This document shows, piece after piece, positions 1 through 11,550 of a DNA stretch of 64,000 nucleotides. The notes beneath the pieces are model-generated. The model had not been told where the DNA came from and made no database searches. It saw only the letters and a program-made list of their open reading frames with translations. Source of the stretch: Avena insularis (Eukaryota > Streptophyta > Magnoliopsida > Poales > Poaceae); NCBI GenBank assembly GCA_023614405.1, contig CM042689.1, positions 327,646,305 through 327,710,304 on the forward strand. Direction: 5' to 3'. Every line of letters starts with the position of its first letter. The first letter of the stretch is position 1. The translations under genes and the position numbers were made by a program.

Positions 1-40
1 CAATCTTATATGAATCAAAACTTTGCATTCCACAAGGTGA

Positions 41-2756
41 TTATGTTACCTCATACTTGATAGCAATGGTCCCAATCATAACAGATTCAAAATTTTCTTG
101 TGGAATGGGACAATATATTTCTCCAACTTTGATGCTCTCAATGTTTTCAATGGAATTCAGGCAATAGCTCTTAACAACCTTCTTGGGGAAATAGACAGTG
201 TGCTCTTTGTCATTAATATTGAATGTTACTTTTCCTTGATTGTAATTGATGACAGCACCTGTAGTATTAAGAAAAGGTCTCCCAAGAATAATAGACATAT
301 TATAATCTTCAGGCATTTCAAGCACAACAAAATATGTTAAAACCATGCAATTATGAGCTACTTGAACAGGAACATCCTCACATATACCAACAATAATAGT
401 AGTTGACTTATCAGCCATTTGCAAAGATATATCAGTTGTCATCAACTTTTCTAGCTAGAGTCTCTTGTAGAGAGAAAAAGGCATAACACTAACTCCAGCT
501 CCCAAATCACATAAAGCAGTTCTAACATAATTATTTTTAATGGAGCAAGGAATAGTTGGTATACCTGGATCACCAAGTTTCTTTGGAACCTTACCATTAA
601 AGGAATAATTAGCAAGAAGAGTAGAAATCTCCTCATTAGGAATCTTCATTTTATTAGAGACAATATCCTTAATATACTTTGAATAAGGAGGCAACTTAAT
701 AGCATCAGTCAAAGGAATTTGCAAGAATAAAGGCTTCATCCACTCACAAAACTTGTTGTAGTGTTCCTCCTCCTTTGACTTGTGTTTCTTACCTGAAAAA
801 GGCATAGGTTTCTGCACCCAAGGTTCTCTCTCTTTACCATGTTTATTAGCAATAAAATCTTCCTTAGTGTACCTAGTGTTCTTAGTGTGCTTCTCAGGTT
901 CTTCCTCACCTTCCTCCTTATCAGGAGACTCATTTTTATCATTGCCACCCTCATTTTCAGCATCAGAGACAGATATACTATTAGGATCTATAGCAGGTTC
1001 AAGTGGTTCCTCAACTCTCTTATGTTTCTTTTTCTTCCTCTTACGAGGACTACCACTATCCTCACCTTGTTGAGAATCTCGCTCAATTCTTTTAGGGTGT
1101 CCTTCAGGATATAAAGGATCTTGAGTATCTGCACCACTCCTAGCTCTAATTCCATAAGCATGTTTATCTCCTGAAGCATTAACTAGCATATCCTTTTGTA
1201 CCTTAGCAAGTTCATCAAGTTGGGTTGAACCATTTGAAAGTGTTTACAAAGCATTTTAATATCATTAGAAGTTCTTTCCACAATATCATTCAACTCATGG
1301 ATAGCCCTAGAGTTTTCAAATAAATGATTCTAAACTTGTTTATTAAAGTGACCTTGTTTAACAATAAAAATGTCAAGTTCCTCTAAGCATTGATCAAGAG
1401 GCTTAACATAAGGAATATCACCTTCATCAAAGTGTTGGAGAGAGTGTACCTCAATAGTAGATGAGTGGGGAATTGGCTTACATAATTCTTCTATAGGAGG
1501 TAGATTCTTCACATCTTCAGCTCTAATACCTTTCTCCTTTAGACACTTCTTAGCTTCCTTCATCACTTCATCATTTAATGCAATAACTCCCATCTTCTTT
1601 GTTGTTGGTGTTGGAACTGGTTCAGGAACAACTGGTTCAGGAGTAATAGGCTCAGGTGTATTCAGCTCAGTTGAAGTCCAATCATCATAATTCTTGCTTA
1701 TCTTAGTCATTAATTCTTCAGCATCTGTAGGAGTCCTTTTCCTGAAAACACAATCAGCAAAGCTATCTAGGTATGTCCTAGAATCATCAGTTAGTCCATT
1801 ATAATAAAGATCAAGAAGCTCATTCTTAGGTAATGGACATCCAGGATGTGTATGAATCAAGGCACAGAATCTTTTCCATGACTCAGGCAATTTCTCTTCT
1901 TCTCCCTGTTTAAAATCAAAAAGTCTCTACAAAGCAGCATGCCTAGCACTGGGAGGAAAATATTTATGGAAGAAAGAAGCAATCAAGCAATCAGGGCTAT
2001 CAATGGAACTAGGAGGTAATCTATTAAACCAAGCCCTAGCTTCTCCTTTTAGTGAAAAAGGGAAGATCTTAGCAACAAAGTACTTGCGTATCTTAAAATC
2101 ATCAGAGAACAAAGCACTCATAGTAGAAAGCTCATTCATATGAACCATAGCACTCTCATTTTCAGTACCACAAAAAGGTTCTTTCTCAACAATATCTAAA
2201 TAAGATAAATCAAGAGATAAATCATAATCTTTATCCTTAATATCTATGGGAGAAGTGGCAAACTTAGGATCATAGGACAACTTAGGCATAATAGTACGTC
2301 TAGCAAGGAGACTCTTCATAGAACTAGTACCATGTGTGTTTCGGCACTCTTCAACAAATTCATCAGTGAGCTCAATGTAACCATCATTAATATCATAACT
2401 CTCACTAGACTCAGGTGAGCTAACAGGTGTAACAGTGTATTCACTAGGAGTTTTGGTATTTCCTAGACTAGCCATAGTAGCATCTAGAAAAGGACCTAAT
2501 GAACCACTCGCATCAAGCACGGTAGAAGTAACATCATGAGCGTCAAAACAGTTTCAGACGCAGCAGTAGTAGCAGTGTGTGTAGCATGTGTATGTAGTGG
2601 TGGTGTGACAAGCTTACTTATAACAGACGGTGAATCAAGAGCAGCAGAGGTGTTTAGGAATGTACCTATTCTTGTAGTGGATGGTAAAATAGGGAACTTT
2701 CCATCACAAGACTTCCCCATGATGAAAGGAGTAGCAGTGAACAATAATAGATCCAA
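41..2756 (-). pseudogene. gag-protease of Athila-like element, disrupted
   Basis: This encodes the capsid precursor and aspartic protease used for retrotransposon particle assembly and polyprotein cleavage. The gag core lies at about 2100-1930 (FSLKGEARAWFNRLPP) and continues at 1890-1330. A lysine-rich, acidic linker follows (about 1190-850). The protease region covers 640-41, with the active-site segment CDLGAGVSVMP where related elements have DLGAS, and the flap-like segment ILGRPFLNT near 280. Lesions seen are a frameshift between the N-terminal segment starting near 2720 and the frame used from 2520, in-frame stops at 1927 and 1330, a frame change near 1240, and a stop at 455 inside the protease. 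The protein cannot be made in one piece. Family assignment is firm and activity is excluded. Confidence 0.85.
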
Positions 2757-2781
2757 GTGAACTTATAAATAAAGTTATGCT

Positions 2782-2798
2782 CCCTGGCAACGGCGACA
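2782..2798 (-). other. Primer-binding site (tRNA-Asp type)
   Basis: On the minus strand TGTCGCCGTTGCCAGGG lies 11 bases inside the LTR. It matches the Athila primer site TGGCGCCGTTGCCGGGG except at a few bases. It would prime minus-strand synthesis from tRNA-Asp; the mismatches fit an old copy. Confidence 0.75.
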
Positions 2799-2809
2799 GA
2801 AAATAGTCT

Positions 2810-4173
2810 TGATGACCCACAAGTATAGGGGATCGCAACAGTCTTCGCGGGTAGTATTACCCAATTTATTGATTCGACAAATGGGGAGCCAAAGAATACT
2901 TGCAAGCCTTAACAACTGAGTTGTCAGTTCAGCTGCACCTGGAAATCGTTCTTGCTCACAGAAGTTTATCAGTAGCAATAGTTTGTAGTAGCAAAGCAAC
3001 GAATAAAGTGAAATAGGAGCAATAATGTAATGGCAAGAGGATTCGAAATGAGGCATAGATATGGATGGATGGGCGTTGCTTGGACGAGTCTAAACATGTA
3101 ACTTCAAGATCTAGGGCATTGCAGATAAATAATAACAAGCATCCAAGTACTAAACAATCCTAGGCATGTGCTCCAAATATAGTCATACGTGCTCGCAATG
3201 AGAACTTGCACAACATCTTCATCCGGCCAGCCCGTGCAGTAGGCCTCTAGGGAACTACTGGCAATTAAGGTGCTCCTTTTAATAGAGCACCAGAGCAAAG
3301 CATTAACACTCCGTGAACACATGTGATCCTCACACCATAGCCATCCCCTCCGGTTGTCCCAATTATTGTCACTTTGGGGCCTTTGGATCCGGATAATGAT
3401 ATGTGTACACAACTTGCAGATAAGATCACAAACAATACTATCATAATGATTCAATAATAAGTTTAGATCTGAGATCATGGCACTCGGGCCCTAGTGACAA
3501 GCATTAAGCATAACAAGTTGCAACAAAGTCAAATAGCACAAGAGATACTAGGCATTATGCCCTAACAATCTTATTCGATTATATGATAGAACTCATCCAA
3601 TCCCTACCATCCCCAAGCCTACAGCGGGGGATTACTCATTCATGGATGAGGGAAACATCGGTGGTTGATGGAGATGCGTTGGTGATGATGATGGCAATGA
3701 TCCTCTCCAAATTCCATGTCCCGGCAGGGTGCCAGAACGGAGTTTCTGGATCCGAATCTTGGTTTCTGGTGGCGGTGGCGGAGCGGAACTCTTTCTGGAA
3801 AACTATCAACCCCCCCTGAGTTTTTAGATCAGAAGGCAACTTATAGGCGCGGAGGGAGGCCGAGGAGCTGCCTGGGGTGGCCAGACCTCCCCTAGGCGCG
3901 GGGTCAGGAGGGCCCGCGCCTGGGGTTGGTCTAGGCCCCCCAGGCCTCCTCTCTGTCTCCCCTTCTGGCTCCGTGGATCTTCTGGTGAGAAATAGTTTTT
4001 GGCATATTTTCCGAGATTTTTCCTAATAGTTGATTTTCTACACAAAAACAAGACACCAAGGTAATTCTGCTGAAAACAGCGTCAGTCCGTGTTAGTTGTA
4101 TCCAAATCGCACAAGTTTAGAGAAGAAACAATAGCAAAATGTTTGAGAAAGTAGATACCTTTTGGACGTATTA
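2810..4173 (-). repeat. 5' LTR of the Athila-like element (about 1,364 bp)
   Basis: The inner end on plus is TGATGACCCACAAGTATAGG at 2810, a very common inner LTR end in Triticeae. The outer end is GGACGTATTA at 4173, a decayed form of ACGTATCA. No gene is encoded here; open frames inside it are chance. Boundaries are firm on the inner side and one base uncertain on the outer side. Confidence 0.8.
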
Positions 4174-4200
4174 GCATCCTGGAGGTGACCTGGCCCAGAT

Positions 4201-7200
4201 TCAACTAGGGTAAGAGGCCTTCGCCATGGCCAGACCAAGGGTAGCGCCTACGCCCTTCTGGGTCCTCTTGTAGTTCACTGGTGCATCTCTAGCCAGTGCC
4301 TTCGCCAGGGAGTCAATGTCATCAAGGGCTACGCCCTTGGGGAAGACCTCCCGGTAGAAGCGGCTGAGGACCTCCTTGGCCTTCCCTATCGTATCGACGG
4401 TGGGGTTGCAATGGACTTCGAACGTGGCAACCACATCCATGAGGGGATCCTCGTGGTCTAATACATCGTGATTAAATGCAATGTCAGAGGCATCTGTAGA
4501 AGGCGGGATGAAGGAATGCTTAGATCAAGAGGAAGACGCAAACAAAAATGCAGAAGAGGAATAAAAGCGGCAACTAACCTGACAACACCTTGGCAGCAGC
4601 CATAAGCTGCTCCGTCATGGCCTTCTCTCGGGAGGCAGCAGCAGCCACCAGTTGCTTCTCGCACTCTTGGGCCTCTTGCTTGTAGCGCTCGAGAGCCTCC
4701 ACAACATCCTTTGCTTTGGTCTCCTCTTGGCTTTTATTCTTGCCAAGAGCGTCTAGTTTGCGGAGAGCATTATTATTTTCATCTGCCAAAAAGCAAAAGA
4801 CAGAAGAATAAGAATATGGACTATGACACTAGCATTCACAACATAACAAGAAACTCAATACTCACCTTGGAGCTACTGAAATCTCTCCTCCAAGGACATG
4901 TACTGCTGGCCGATGCGTTGCAAATCACGCATGAGAGGCTAGAACGAGAAAATGAAGGTCACGGGAGCATAAGGTGACCCGGGAGCTCGAGTATAGCAGT
5001 CAAACAATACTTACATGGGCACCCGAAGACTCCGAAGGTCTAATTTGTGTCTTCCGAGTGACAACCACACGAGTCCTTTGCTTCGAGGAGCTCGACGCTT
5101 CGTCATCGGAGTTGGCCGACATATTTGGGGAGGCCGCAGCAGCCTCAGTGTCCATAGACTTCGACTCCCCATCCATCTCATCAAGTTCTTCCTTGAAGGA
5201 TTCGTCTGAGGAGTTCCTCCTAACACAGTCGAAGCATTCACGTTATTCGAAGAACCAGCAAACTAACACTTAGCACATTGAAAACACAAAATACCAGGAA
5301 ACTTACGAAGGAATGTCGGCTAGGTTCACAAGCAGCGCCTCCTTTTTCTTCTTCTTGGCTGGCGGCTGAGGAGCCACAGCTCGAAGGGGAACGACAGAAA
5401 AAGGATAGGAGGCGCCGTCTGAAGGAAATATGCCCTAGAGGCAATCATAGAGATGATTATATTTCATATGTATCCATGAGTTTTTGTAATATTCCTTAAA
5501 TATCCATATTAGGCAACTTGTATTGATTAGAAATTATGTGAATTGTTTGTAAAACTCTTTACTTGTATGGTTATTTAATAGTTGACCCTAGTCGGAGTTC
5601 ATGTGAGGACACATGTGAATATTAGACTAGCACATCGATTGGTTGATGACTATGTTTCGCAAGTCATAGACATGGATATGTCAAACCAATGATGTGGACA
5701 CATGTTATGAACATGGGGTTGGACTGACCCAACTTGAGACTGGCAATCAGTTGCAGCTCTCTCTCTCTACACATCGTGTACGTTTTGTCCTTAGACCTGA
5801 GATTGTCGCATGTACTTGAGATGTGGATCGACCTACTTTGGGGCTATCAGACGCTACTCTGTAACAGGGTGGTTATAAAGGTAGCTTTCGAGTTTGTCCT
5901 GAAGCATGCTGCAAGGCATGGTCAATCAAGATGGGATTTGCCCCTCTCTACTTGAGAGAGATATCTCTGGGCCCCTCGAGTGATCGGATCCAGAAATACA
6001 TGGCCGTGCTACATATGGTTAAGAGTTAACCTAGTAAAGGGATTTTGAATCACGGTATCGAGAAATGGAGGTCAGCTTGGAGCTAGACCAAATATCGTGA
6101 GGCAAAGGGAAAGACATGTACTAAACCTTGTGATGGTTCGTCCGATATGATCTTTGTATGCGTTTAGGAGTTGGCACGTCTTGCTAGAGGCCGCTACCAA
6201 CTATTGATAGAATAAGTGTATTCGTGTCATGTCTATACGCATATGAACCTATAGGGTCACACACTTAAGAGGCTGGAAGCCTAATGAGGATTGGATCCGA
6301 ATTAGACCGGGCTTAGGCTACTAATGGGCTGCTAATGTAGAAACCCACTAGGGACGCCTATATAAGAGAGGGTGGGGCGAGCTGGCCAGGGTTAGACCTG
6401 AGATCATTCCACCCAGCCACCACTCCTCACGCCTGTGTCGCGCGTGCGGACCTAGCAGTCCGGCGTCTGACGCTTCCACCCTGTACGTGTGGATACCTCG
6501 GAGGTGCTGCATCTGTAGCGCTTGGACGAGCCGCGCAAGGGGAGCTACTCGTGGGACGAGGACAAGGAGGAGACGTGGAGCGATCGCCTCGACAGCTTCA
6601 TCAATTCATGGCTAGGCGTCTAGTGGCAATCCCGTGATCTATGGGAACAGTAATCCTGGTACACGTGGTAGAAAATTTTGGATTTGCGCTAGTGTAGCCT
6701 ACCCGTATCCCTTCACCGTCCCCCAGGTCATGCTGCTCCAGATGAGCAGGCCCTTGTGGGGTCAATGGCGTCGAAGCATCTGATCTTTTGCTCTAGGATC
6801 TCTGTAGAGAGCACCCGTCGCCATGCTCGGGGGCTTCATTACCGGCAGGCGACTGAGCTTGGGGGACAGTAGATTCTGAGTCCGCGTCCCTACCATCTGG
6901 CGCCGCCAAGAATTCCTCAGGAAGAGGCGGGAACATGCCCGCAACGACCAGATCCTACGCACTCAGAGAAGATTTCGAATCAAGCAAAGTGATAAAGCAA
7001 AAGAATTGTCAATAGATATATTTCAAGAACATCAAAGGCTCATACCTGAGGAACTGCGTTCCGCGCACTGAAAGGAGCAGTTGATGACTCCGCAGGCAGA
7101 GGATCATCAGCCTTGAACTTGAGCAGAGGCCGGAGCGCCCTGTCTAGGTCTACTGAATACATCTCCTCTCTCGTCACCCTCGTAGGGCCGCTGACACCGG

Positions 7201-7898
7201 CATACTGAAACATCGGATGAGCCCTAGCTTGGAGGGGCTGCACCCGACGCTTTAGGAACGTCCGGATGATGTCGACTCCGGATACTTTTTTAACTGGAAC
7301 CATTTGGAGGGCCTCCACTCGTTGGTACAGCTGGTCCACCTCCGCAGCCTCACCCGCAAGAATTTCGTTCAACCACGAACGCTTGCGGGATACCAGTTTG
7401 CTGGCGTCGAAGGGGGCCAAACCGTAATTCTGGCTAGCGAGCTTGGAGTCGCGGATGTAGAACCATTTGTTCCTCCACCCTTGGACAGACTCACATAGAG
7501 AAAGGGAGAAATACTGGATGTTGGGGCGGATGGATATCCCGCACCCACCCAGTTCATAGACTCCTTGGGAGCCCGACTGCCTCTTCAGGGAATAGAGTTT
7601 CCTAAAGAGGCCGAAGTGCGGCTCGATATCGATCCAACACTCGAACAGCGTGATGAAGCACGCAATGTGCAGAATAGTTGGGTGACGACTGATGGAGCTG
7701 AATCCCGTAAAGGAAAAGAATCCCACGAAGAAAGTCATGGGCAGGAACAGAAAGGCCTCGAACGAGGAAGGCAATGAAGACAACAACAAACCCTTCGGGT
7801 GGACGAGGAATTACCTCATTGGAAGGAATGAGGACATCGCCCTTCCTCTCTAGGATCAGATGCGATTCGCGTAGGCGGCGCAAATCCGCCTCCCTCAC
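4201..7898 (-). pseudogene. Antisense extra ORF with Transposase_28-like domain
   Basis: This spliced-looking ORF lies on the strand opposite to its host retrotransposon. The N-terminal part (7898-7602) resembles the PF04195 'putative gypsy-type transposon' domain, with EVIPRPPEGFVVVF and, after a frame change near 7680, FECWIDIEPHFGLF. The following segment runs to 7040 in one frame. Then come a low-complexity segment (6962-6730, continuing after the solo LTR with a KKKKKEA stretch near 5350), an acidic/serine-rich segment (about 5240-5010), a coiled-coil-like segment (4789-4574) and a C-terminal segment (4440-4201) ending in ASYPS. Junctions such as 5316 and 4574 look like introns. It is broken by the frameshift and by the 1.3-kb solo LTR. 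The function of this protein family is unknown. Confidence 0.65.
5420..6715 (+). mobile_element. Solo LTR (1,296 bp) with 5-bp target duplication
   Basis: The sequence begins TGAAGG and ends CCTTCA, a perfect 6-bp inverted terminus, and is flanked on both sides by CCGTC (5415-5419 and 6716-6720). A TATA box (CCTATATAAGAG, about 6358) fixes plus orientation. The opening GGAAATATGCCCTAGAGG is shared with the Angela/WIS/Barbara group of Triticeae Copia elements, so I infer a Copia origin. There is no internal region or second LTR, so it is a solo LTR left by recombination. It interrupts the antisense ORF of the Tat-type element; joining its flanks restores one reading frame. Confidence 0.85.
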
Positions 7899-9047
7899 GG
7901 TCGATCACAGAACCATCGATCTACTTACCCTAAAATGTGCCCTTCATCACACCGTACACGAGGCGGGCGTCGCCCGAACCGTAGCGAGCATGTCGTCCAC
8001 TACGCATGGAAGTCAAGGAGACATAGTAACATTTTGCGTAAATAGCGTGTGACTAGTCAAATCCCCATCATAAAGTGGGACCCACGAGCGTCTAGTCTTG
8101 TCAGCACTGCTGCCGTAGACTATTGAGCTTACCAAGCGTCATTAATGATGTCAGAAATTCTCAAGGGACGAAAGCAAGAAACGGTCAGATTCTTTTTACT
8201 GGATACATGAGTACTCACTCGAGTCTACAACTCAACTGAATACTCGGGGGCTACTCCTATCAGGAGCGCTGGTCACGCACCTGAATTTTTGGCATAAGCC
8301 CTCAGAACAATGAACAAAGTCATGAAGCTTTGAGTCCTTCGAGTCTGCGACTCACTTACGGACTCGGGGGCTACTCCCATAGGAAGCTTGATCACCTGAA
8401 TAATTTCCGAGGTCATTATTTTGCATAACTGGCAATTTAAAGTTTATACTTGAGTCTGCGACTAGAATGGACACTCGGGGGCTACTCCCATAGGGAGCGC
8501 TGCGCACCCTATGAATTATTCGAATGACATCCTTCGGATCCTCCAGAACAAAAAATTACGTTGCAAACTTTGCCCAAACTAATGCTAAGAGAGATACTGT
8601 CTCCTTGGTCACCCGAAACGCCTATGCGGCGATAAACTTTTGGATGCCATGTCTGCGACGCAACGATAAGACCTACATATACTTCTGATGGCCTGGCAAC
8701 GCACCAGACTGCGCTCTGCTAGAAATTTTTCGTGTCAATATGCACGATGAAAAATCCCGACGAACGCATTGGGTACATAATTAAACACTAGAATTCGAGC
8801 CCGATAAGACCTCCGCGGCCTGGGTCGAATTACACCAGCATTTTTCCGGATTTGAGTCCGGGAACTCGAGTCTGAAGTAGATTGTGTTGTTTTGTCCAAA
8901 GACAGTTAACTAACCCGGATCCGTCAGGTGAGTCAAGCACACATATCAACAATCCCTTTGAACCAACATATCCACCTGAAACATGTTCGAACGAGAAGCA
9001 CTCGAAAGACTAGAGAGTCTCCAGTTGAATCTACGATTCGACTGAAC
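7899..9047 (+). repeat. 3' untranslated region with GGGGGCTACTCC repeats
   Basis: No coding potential is seen. Three diverged units lie at about 8218-8270, 8335-8388 and 8450-8505. Each contains a 'gagtctgcgactc' segment followed by ACTCGGGGGCTACTCC and AGGAGC or GGGAGC. A fourth partial unit (about 9028-9059) ends exactly at the LTR and supplies its polypurine tract. Confidence 0.7.
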
Positions 9048-9059
9048 ACTCGGGGCTAC

Positions 9060-9564
9060 TGACATGGATATGACTTACGGGTACCTGATGTTAGCCTATC
9101 TGGTGCAGCCCAGCGGAAGCCCACAGGAAGGGCCTACTTCAATCATGAATCCTAAGGAGACTTTGGATGGCCCAAGCTCAGAGAGAGCTCGACTTCTTGG
9201 AGGACACGGCTAATGTAGATAGAAATTCAATGGGGCTAACCCTAATATGTAACCAACTCGACCTATCCCGAGACCTGGCCTCCCCATATAAAGGTCAGGA
9301 GGGCACGGCGAGGAGGCTCTCTCACCTTATACCCTAGAACACACCTCACGCCAGATTGCATCTGCGCACCCTTGTAACCATCAGCATCGCCATCAATCAA
9401 GAACAGACAAGCAGGAGTAGGATTTTTCCTCCGGAGGCCTGACCTGGGTAAACCTCGTGTCCCCATGTTGCGAATCGGTTAGCCGTTCCGCGATCTTCAG
9501 CGTCCCCTCCTTTTCCAAAACCCAAGTCCATAACAATGGGCATTGACGAGTCGAACCCTCGTCA
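9060..9564 (+). repeat. 3' LTR of the Tat-lineage element (505 bp)
   Basis: It starts TGACATGG and ends CCTCGTCA (TGAC/GTCA termini). It carries a TATA-like CATATAAAGG near 9284 in plus orientation and directly follows the polypurine tract. The bases after it (ACTAG, 9565-9569) would be one target-site copy; the partner lies outside the window. Confidence 0.75.
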
Positions 9565-9914
9565 ACTAGACATGGAGAAGATCCTTAGGGTTGGGAAGGG
9601 AGGGGATTTTAGGTTTTTGGATAGGGGAATTGGTAGAGGAGGAAGAAGGGAGGCTTTTGGTGTTTAGGGACGGAGGATTCGTGGGGAATAAGGGAGCGGC
9701 GGCAGCGACTTGGACAGCCGGCGACCGCGGCTAGAGGGAAGAGGAGGCTCGTGATACCATGTAGGTTTTGGTGGAACGATCATTGCCTGTTAGGGCCGAT
9801 CGATACATGTTAATATAGGTTGGAAAAGCCCCAGCGTGGGATTATACAAAGAGGATACACATAGGGTTAGAGTACTACTCCGTACCATATACGTATATAA
9901 TACAAACTCTAACA
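9565..9914 (-). mobile_element. Copia 5' stub: short LTR, primer site, start of leader
   Basis: On minus, a 155-bp LTR (9914 to 9760) starts TGTTAGAG and ends CCTACA. It is followed at once by TGGTATCACGAGCC (9759-9746), the initiator tRNA-Met primer site typical of Copia elements, and then by a pyrimidine-rich leader reaching an ATG near 9573. The element is cut there by the end of the Tat-type LTR. LTR length points to a small-LTR Copia family; I cannot name it. No gag survives in the window. Confidence 0.7.
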
Positions 9915-11369
9915 TTTATAACTGAAATTCATCATTTGGTACAACTTTACGTTTATGGGAAAAAATCAATAATCTTTGTCTGTTTTTCCAAATCAAGCTA
10001 ATCGAACATTGATCACGAATTGAAGTTGTTTCTGACAAGGTGAGACCACTAATCAGAGCCATTTTGCTGACATGGACTGAGCAATACAGTGACCGTTCAA
10101 TAAAAATAATCAAATCAAAATATCAAAAGAAAGGAAAATGAAAATAACTGGGAGTCCCTTCTCGCCATCGTCGTCGTGCCTTGCTCACTGCCATGCATCC
10201 TGCTCGCCGCCGGCTCGACCGCGAGTCTGTCTCCACTAGCCTCCGTCCGAGCACCTCCGCCCCTCCCTGCTCCGACGCTCCTCCAGCAAGCACGAATGTG
10301 AGCTCCACCACGCCTCCCCTCTGCCAAGCCTAGTATGGTGGCGTCTCAGTCTCCCTCCTGCTACAGTGCGTTGCCACGTTCCCGTCCCGGCCTCGAGATC
10401 CACTGCCACACCGTCGCCTCCCTACTTCCTTCACCAGCATGGGCCCTTCGTTCTCGACCCCGACCATGTGCGCCGCCAGGATCCCGCTGCCGAGCCTCAT
10501 CTTGTCGTCCCTACCTCTACCCGGCGGTCCAGCGGCATCCTTCTCTCTGCAGGACGCGCCGCGTGCCCATGTCCCTTCTCGCTGTGCGCCCTACTGGCCA
10601 TGTCCCTTGGTCGCCTGGTCGCCGTCGTGCCCTGCTCGCCGCCATGCCCATGCTCTGGTGCGGCCCTACCTGCCCGCCGCCATGCCCCTACTGGTGCATC
10701 GGCCCATCGACTTGACATCTCTGCTCTCGGCCTCCACCTGTCATAGACCCCGAGGCGGATGAAGACGACGTTTCTCGGCCAGACTCGAAGAAGAATATGG
10801 GCGGGCGGGAGGCTCACCGGAGTGCGGCAGCGGGGGTGCCGCACGGTGACAGGAATGGGTCATCCTTGCCCACTTAATTTTTTCTTCTTTTTTAGATAAT
10901 ATTTCTATTTTTTAATTGGACTCATCAGGTGGGTCTCAGTCAACCTCAGCAAATTAGCCCTGACATTTGGATTCCACCAGTCCGAAACAGCATCAACTAG
11001 AGTGATTTAGAACCAACGGACCACAATCCGGTGATTTTTCCGCAAGTAACTTTGTACAAAACATAAATTTGGATTAAGTGGTAATTTTATGATATATATA
11101 CTCGTGTGAAGCATGAACAATGTAGACTTGGAATGTGCGGGCATATGAACAGTATACGAGCCACTACGTTCGAATGGAACAATATCTTGTTTCCTGTAGC
11201 ATGCCACGATGCGAGCAACTTGAGCACACACGGTGGTAGTGGTATATACCTTGCTCCGATAGTTTATTCCATGTCTGATAACCATACGGTGAGCATATCA
11301 TAACCCACCTTCCCCATTTCGTTGCCTAGCTAGAGCTGATGACAACAGTGTTCAAAACAATACTATTGG
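9915..11369. other. Gene-poor stretch with a GC-rich block
   Basis: 9915-10130 is AT-rich and featureless. 10130-10860 is a GC-rich block (GCCATGCCC-like repeats) with several overlapping open frames in both directions. Their proline/arginine/serine-rich translations resemble no family I know, and openness in many frames is expected from composition. 10861-11369 is AT-rich with nothing recognisable. Confidence 0.5.
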
Positions 11370-11550
11370 TGTCTACTCCCATTGTCCGTAAATAATTGTA
11401 TTTCTATTTTTTGTTTAAGTTAAATTTTATTAAATTTAACAAACTTTATAGATAAATAAAGTAATATATATATATCATAGAAAAATACCATATTATATAA
11501 CTAAATTTGAAAACAAATTTAGTGGTATCAATTTAATGTCATATTGGCAA
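11370..11550. mobile_element. Possible decayed Stowaway-like MITE
   Basis: It begins CTACTCCCATTGTCCG, close to the Stowaway terminus CTCCCTCCGTCCG, and continues AT-rich with a central AT-repeat. A matching right terminus is not clear. The call rests on one end only. Confidence 0.3.

Larger units (their letters stand above)
1..4173 (-). mobile_element. Athila-like Ty3/gypsy retrotransposon, 5' part
   Basis: Reading on the minus strand, the element runs from its 5' LTR (4173 to 2810) through a primer-binding site into gag and protease, and leaves the window at position 1. The assignment follows from the tRNA-Asp type primer site, the Athila-type gag core and the LTR end ACTTGTGGGTCATCA. Its pol, 3' LTR and left target duplication lie outside the window. 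The outer LTR end reads TTA where canonical copies read TCA. Because 4174 onward belongs to a Tat-type element, this copy probably inserted into that older element; the second flank would be needed to prove it. Confidence 0.85.
4174..9564 (+). mobile_element. Tat-lineage Ty3/gypsy retrotransposon, 3' part
   Basis: In plus orientation the remnant carries, in order, a long antisense extra ORF (7898 to 4201), an untranslated region with GGGGGCTACTCC repeats, a polypurine-like ACTCGGGGCTA (9048-9058) and a 3' LTR (9060-9564). gag, pol and the 5' LTR are absent from this side and may lie left of the window beyond the Athila-like insertion. An antisense ORF with a Transposase_28 (PF04195) type domain between pol and the 3' LTR is known from Tat/Retand-type elements; assignment to that lineage rests on this architecture. 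A solo LTR interrupts it at 5420-6715. Confidence 0.7.

Noticed and set aside
8218..8505. Possible CRISPR-like array
   Set aside because: Three diverged units inside a retrotransposon untranslated region in a plant nuclear context; no cas genes, and the units are explained by the polypurine tract.
10335..10762. Overlapping long open frames in a GC-rich block
   Set aside because: Three plus frames and one minus frame are open together, with proline/arginine/serine-rich translations and no known similarity; composition explains it.
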